Source: Chryseobacterium sp. FH2
GTDB lineage: Bacteria; Bacteroidota; Bacteroidia; Flavobacteriales; Weeksellaceae
Reading direction: 5' to 3'
Length of the DNA: 64,000 bases
NCBI RefSeq assembly: GCF_001045455.1
Contig: NZ_LFNE01000004.1
Span: 310,001-374,000, forward strand
Shown: positions 60,451 to 64,000 of the stretch, in pieces
Layout: the number at the start of each line of letters is the position of its first letter
Position numbering within the stretch: the stretch's first letter is position 1
Notes under the pieces: model-generated
The model's database searches: none
What the model was told of the DNA's origin: nothing
The model's input: only the letters and a program-made list of their open reading frames with translations
Made by a program: the position numbers and the translations under genes

Positions 60451-61917
60451 CTAAGAATAAAATTGTATAAAGTTTTGATATCCAGTTTCTACGCAGTTGT
60501 GGTCAATTTCCCACAAAGCTTTTGTCACTGCATCTTTCAGTCCGTCAACCTGTGTAAGGTCAGTATCCCAGAAAGTAACTTCGCTTAAGGCAAGTTTTGC
60601 CACTTTCCCGTAATCTTCATTTGACCAGATTTCTTTAAATTTAGCAACAATAGGTCCTTCATCATTAATTGGTAACGATTTTTCGCCAAAACTTCCCTGA
60701 TAGAATCTGATTAAACCTGCTAAAGAAAATACTAAATTCAATGGTAACTTTTTGTTGATTTCAACATAACCTAACAAGCTGGGAAGGATTCTTACTTTAA
60801 ATTTAGAAACAAAATACAGCGCAATACTCGCCAGATAATGTTTAATAAAAGGATTTCTGAATCTGTCAAAAACTTCTTCCGCAAAATCTTTCAATTCGGT
60901 TTCATTTAAACCTAAAGTCGGATTTACTTCATTAAAAATGGTTTCACTTAAGAATTTACCTATAAACACATCATCAATAGATTCTTTTACCGTTTCTTTT
61001 CCTGATAAAACTGCCGGAGCCAACATCAATGTGTGACCGCCATTCAAAATTCTTACTTTTCTTAAACGATACGGCTGAATATCATGAACCACCAAAATCT
61101 GTTCGTTGATTTTATCAAATGGAATTCTTTCCTTTAAATTTCCGACATCCTGAATTACCCAAAGCAAAAAAATTTCAGAAACAACCATCATCTGATCTTC
61201 ATAATCTAACTGATCTTCATATGTTTGTGCATCATCTTTCGGATACCCCGGAACAATTCTGTCAACCAGCGTATTATGGAAATAATTATTTTGGTTAATC
61301 CATTGCACAAAGTTATGATCTAAATTCCAAAGTTGGGCATATTTTATGATCATATCCCTCAATGTAAAAGCATTGTTTTCGATCAATTCACAAGGAATAA
61401 TTCTTAATCCTTTTTCTGCTGTTCCATTGAAATATTTGAATCTTTCGTACAATAAAACCGTCAATTTTGCAGGGAAATTCTTATGTGGCCCTTGGTAACT
61501 ATTTTCAGTTTCATCGTATGCAATTCCCGTCTCTGTTGTATTGGAGAAGATAAATTCAAGTTCTTCTTCTTTTGCTAACGCTAAGAAGTCATCATAATCT
61601 GTATAAGGATTAATCGATTTTTGAATTGCAGAAATTACCTGCTTTTCATCGATAATTTTACCCTTTCTGATTCCTCTTGTGAAAAGCGTATACAAATTAT
61701 CCTGCTCTTCCAGTTTGTGAACCGAACCGCCCTGAGTAGGCTGCACGTTTACAATTCCTGCATTGAACCCTGCTTCTTTATTTAATTTATCAATCACATA
61801 ATCGGTGAATCCTCTCATAAAATTTCCTCCTCCAAACTGTATAATTTTAACCGGAAGCTTTTCCTGAGAACCGTTTAATTCACGATTTAATTTCTGCTTT
61901 ATCTGATTTTCCATCAT
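60451..61917 (-). CDS. uxaB: Tagaturonate reductase (altronate oxidoreductase)
   Basis: 488 residues of the mannitol dehydrogenase superfamily. N-terminal nucleotide-binding segment KIIQFGGGNFMRGFTDYVIDKLN (about 24-46), FIFSNTTETGIAYDE, the central LVDRIVPGYPKDD, VRILNGGHTLMLAPAVLSGKETVKESIDD with the catalytic Lys/Asn/His set, and FRNPFIKHYLASIALYFVSKFKVRILPSL. It reduces D-tagaturonate to D-altronate with NADH. The start codon overlaps the exuT stop by one base; the protein opens MMENQ, so the second Met (61914) is an equal candidate. Uronate isomerase, the preceding step, is not in the window. Confidence 0.9.
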   Translation of the reverse strand: MMENQIKQKLNRELNGSQEKLPVKIIQFGGGNFMRGFTDYVIDKLNKEAGFNAGIVNVQPTQGGSVHKLEEQDNLYTLFTRGIRKGKIIDEKQVISAIQKSINPYTDYDDFLALAKEEELEFIFSNTTETGIAYDETENSYQGPHKNFPAKLTVLLYERFKYFNGTAEKGLRIIPCELIENNAFTLRDMIIKYAQLWNLDHNFVQWINQNNYFHNTLVDRIVPGYPKDDAQTYEDQLDYEDQMMVVSEIFLLWVIQDVGNLKERIPFDKINEQILVVHDIQPYRLRKVRILNGGHTLMLAPAVLSGKETVKESIDDVFIGKFLSETIFNEVNPTLGLNETELKDFAEEVFDRFRNPFIKHYLASIALYFVSKFKVRILPSLLGYVEINKKLPLNLVFSLAGLIRFYQGSFGEKSLPINDEGPIVAKFKEIWSNEDYGKVAKLALSEVTFWDTDLTQVDGLKDAVTKALWEIDHNCVETGYQNFIQFYS

Positions 61918-63446
61918 TATTTACTTATTACTTTATATTTTGGAACCAAAGTTTTCATTACACTCCATGCAATCAGGTATGCCACGGCACACACTGAAAA
62001 TATGATCATATATCCTTTGTCAATTCCATCTGATACTACTGCACCAGACTTTTCCAATTGTTCGAAAAATCCTTCCGGTAAACGTTCGTTGATGTATTGT
62101 GGATATTTATCCAATAAAGGCATTCCGTCAACTGTTGACCAGACTTTATGAGCGTGGTCGAATAATAATCCTGAAGATTTATTAATTAAAAATGAACCTA
62201 TTCCACCTGCCATTCCGCCAATTCCCGTAATAGTTGCTATGGCTTTTTTCGGGAACATATCGCCGACTGTCGAGAAAATATTTGCCGACCAAGCCTGATG
62301 TGCTGCTCCTGCAATACCTATAATCAACACCGGAATCCAATATGTAACTGTACCTAAAGGTTGTGCTAAAAGTGCCAGCAATGGAAAAAATGCAAAAATC
62401 AACATTGCTTTCATCCTTCCTGAATAAGCGTTCATTCCTTTCTTTTCCACAAAATATTTTGGAAGCCACCCTCCGATGATTGACAACAGGGTAATCATAT
62501 AAAGGACAAATAATGGAAATGCACTTTGCGTAGAATCCATTTTGTATACTGAGCTTAAATAAGCCGGAGTCCAGAATAAAAAGAACCACCAAACACCATC
62601 TGTCATGAATTTTCCGAAAGCAAAAGCCCAAGTCTGCCTGTAACTGAAACATTCTCTGAAAGAAAATTTCTTTTCAGGGATAATTGTACCTTCTTTCGGT
62701 GCATCGTCCTGATCCTGATTAATATAGCTCAGCTCATGTACATTCACTTTATGATGCAAATGAGGCTTTTTATAATAAAATACCCAAAGCCCCATCCATA
62801 CAAATCCTAACGCTCCAATAATAATAAAAGCCCATTCCCAACCCATTGATTTTGCAATGAAAGGAATTGTGACCGGCGCTGCCAGTGCTCCAACCGTAGC
62901 TCCTGCATTCCAGATACTTGTAGAAAATGCCCTGTCTTTTTTAGGGAAATATTCTGCGGTAGTTTTAATTGCTGCCGGGAAGTTTCCCGCTTCACCAATA
63001 GCCAAAACGAAACGTGCAAAAATGAACAACGTTACACTCGTACTGATGATAGCAGAGGTATTGGAAACCGTAGAAATCAGTTCTTTAGACCCATGAAAAC
63101 CGGCTAACCAGTTTCCTGTAAGAATTCCTGAAGTGGCAATTCCGCAGAAAGCATGTAAAATAGCACCAACAGACCAAATTCCGATAGCCCAAAGAAAACC
63201 TTTTTTGGTATCCATCCAATCCACAAACTTTCCTGCGAAAAGCATTCCTACCGCATAGAAAATAGAAAATAATGCAGTGATGTTTCCGTAATCATTATTG
63301 TTCCAGTGAAATTCCGGAGCGATAAAATCTTTCCACGTCAAGGATAAAACCTGGCGATCCAGATAATTGATCGTGGTGGCAATGAACAACAGAAAACATA
63401 TCGTCCATCTGAATGTACTCGGTTTCGAGGATATTTCTTTTTTCAT
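61917..63446 (-). CDS. exuT: Hexuronate transporter (MFS, ExuT type)
   Basis: 509 residues with about 12 membrane segments. N-terminal FRWTICFLLFIATTINYLDRQVLSLTWKDF is the classic anion:cation symporter start with the conserved NYLDR. Also seen: RFVLAIGEAGNFPAAIKTTAEYFPKKDRAFSTSIWNAGATVGALAAP, typical of ExuT/GudP relatives, and GGIAGAAHQAWSANIFS-like and MFPKKAIATITGIGGMAGGIGSF segments. It is longer than E. coli ExuT because of an extra extracytoplasmic stretch (about 95-135) and a C-terminal loop (about 425-470). It brings galacturonate or glucuronate across the inner membrane; uxaB and uxaA follow directly. Confidence 0.85.
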   Translation of the reverse strand: MKKEISSKPSTFRWTICFLLFIATTINYLDRQVLSLTWKDFIAPEFHWNNNDYGNITALFSIFYAVGMLFAGKFVDWMDTKKGFLWAIGIWSVGAILHAFCGIATSGILTGNWLAGFHGSKELISTVSNTSAIISTSVTLFIFARFVLAIGEAGNFPAAIKTTAEYFPKKDRAFSTSIWNAGATVGALAAPVTIPFIAKSMGWEWAFIIIGALGFVWMGLWVFYYKKPHLHHKVNVHELSYINQDQDDAPKEGTIIPEKKFSFRECFSYRQTWAFAFGKFMTDGVWWFFLFWTPAYLSSVYKMDSTQSAFPLFVLYMITLLSIIGGWLPKYFVEKKGMNAYSGRMKAMLIFAFFPLLALLAQPLGTVTYWIPVLIIGIAGAAHQAWSANIFSTVGDMFPKKAIATITGIGGMAGGIGSFLINKSSGLLFDHAHKVWSTVDGMPLLDKYPQYINERLPEGFFEQLEKSGAVVSDGIDKGYMIIFSVCAVAYLIAWSVMKTLVPKYKVISK

Positions 63447-63641
63447 ATCAATTTTTGATGATATTGATTTTTCTTGATTTTAGAATAATGAGAGTAAGAA
63501 CTCTCCTTTCCATACTGATATAGCACAGAAATTTTATTTTTTTAGAATTGTTTTTTATTAAAACTTTATCTTTTTTTTAACCATTAAAATTTATTAAGGA
63601 GTTAAGAATAATTAAGTTAAACTTCATTTAAGCGTGTTTAA

Positions 63642-63654
63642 AATCAATTTGATT
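63642..63654. promoter_or_regulatory. Putative LacI-type operator upstream of exuT
   Basis: A perfect palindrome AATCA-ATT-TGATT sharing the 11-base core ATCAATTTGAT with the palindrome at 57571-57587. It lies in the eda-exuT gap, 195 bases before the exuT ATG. A related ATCAA-TTT-TTGAT is found within 20 bases of that ATG. Confidence 0.4.
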
Positions 63655-63715
63655 GTTCTTTATTAATCTTAGCTTCTTACATATCCTCAATTGTTTAAAT
63701 AAAATTTTAAAACAA

Positions 63716-64000
63716 TCATCTCAATTCTTTAATAATCTGAATGGAATTTGCTACAGTCTCTGTAATTTTTTCGTAATCATACTCTCCGTTTTCATTTTTC
63801 ACAAACAACTGTGAACCCAAACCTACACAATAAGCTCCTGCTGAAATCCATTGTGAGATATTTTCTTTTGTCGGTAAAACTCCACCTGTAGGCATAATGT
63901 TTGACCAAGGCATCGGACCTTTTACCGCTTTGATAAATTCCGGACCACCAACCTGTGTTGCAGGGAAAATCTTTACGATTTCAGCACCCAATTCTTCAGC
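63716..64000 (-). CDS. eda: KDPG/KHG aldolase, C-terminal part (5' end outside window)
   Basis: Ninety-four codons and a TGA stop are visible; the frame continues beyond base 64000. The segment GAEIVKIFPATQVGGPEFIKAVKGPMP contains the Schiff-base Lys in VKIFPA, then WSNIMPTGGVLPTKENISQWISAGAYCVGLGSQLF, the phosphate-binding GG and GLGS loops of the KdgA/Eda TIM barrel. It splits 2-keto-3-deoxy-6-phosphogluconate to pyruvate and glyceraldehyde-3-phosphate, the last step of galacturonate breakdown. It is the gene before exuT on the same strand; the 269-base gap holds the palindromes described above. Confidence 0.85.
   Translation of the reverse strand, partial: AEELGAEIVKIFPATQVGGPEFIKAVKGPMPWSNIMPTGGVLPTKENISQWISAGAYCVGLGSQLFVKNENGEYDYEKITETVANSIQIIKELR

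Noticed and set aside
62182..62652. A 156-codon frame inside exuT
   Set aside because: It is an alternative frame on the same strand as a convincing transporter gene and its translation is cysteine- and arginine-rich without domain features.
1..64000. tRNA, rRNA or known riboswitch
   Set aside because: I looked through the intergenic regions for cloverleaf-type arms and familiar riboswitch cores and recognised none; a covariance-model search was not possible.

Overview
The window looks like the chromosome of a Bacteroidota species, most likely a Chryseobacterium-type flavobacterium (Weeksellaceae). The reasons are the AT-rich sequence, TAnnTTTG-type -7 promoter boxes, a SusC/SusD pair, a type IX secretion C-terminal tag, and gene families typical of that group. 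No rRNA, tRNA, CRISPR array, insertion sequence or phage module was recognised.

Layout. Bases 1-1813 hold a VWA/MoxR-type AAA+ pair (the first gene is cut by the window edge). Bases 1902-7427 (minus strand) form a probable operon: SDR oxidoreductase, DoxX-like membrane protein, SnoaL-like secreted protein, aldehyde dehydrogenase, K+ channel, bestrophin anion channel and an LCIB-type (theta/beta) carbonic anhydrase. Bases 7619-15782 (minus) hold seven exported proteins in two tandem blocks, six with a C1q/TNF-like C-terminus. Two small HTH proteins and a 70-aa protein lie between the blocks, and a TPR-AraC membrane regulator is divergent at 16295. Bases 18019-20643 hold a T9SS-tagged HAF-repeat protein, a decayed regulator remnant and two small hypothetical genes.

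From 20955 to the window end almost everything serves pectin, above all rhamnogalacturonan I. Exported enzymes: two GH28, DUF4450, a GH65-like protein, PL1, a Tat-exported GH43-like protein, PL11, GH105, GH106 and CE12. Uptake: one SusC/SusD pair, RhaT and ExuT. L-rhamnose catabolism runs in one direction as rhaEW-rhaI-rhamnulokinase-lactate dehydrogenase, so rhamnose goes to DHAP, lactaldehyde, lactate and pyruvate. Galacturonate catabolism is eda-exuT-uxaB-uxaA; uronate isomerase and KDG kinase are not in the window and may lie just beyond its end. A GntR-type and a LacI-type regulator are embedded in the locus.

Main observations. (1) Seven promoters of the rhamnogalacturonan/rhamnose genes share a RCARGAT element starting exactly 28 bases before a TAnnTT -7 box, which suggests one regulon. 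(2) A separate palindrome with core ATCAATTTGAT precedes the LacI gene and lies upstream of exuT, which suggests a second, galacturonate regulon. (3) A theta-type carbonic anhydrase gene lies directly downstream of a bestrophin gene, the same pairing of families used in the algal CO2-concentrating mechanism. (4) The C1q-like array with its regulators is an uncharacterised surface-protein system. (5) Two gene remnants and several families of intergenic inverted repeats are present.
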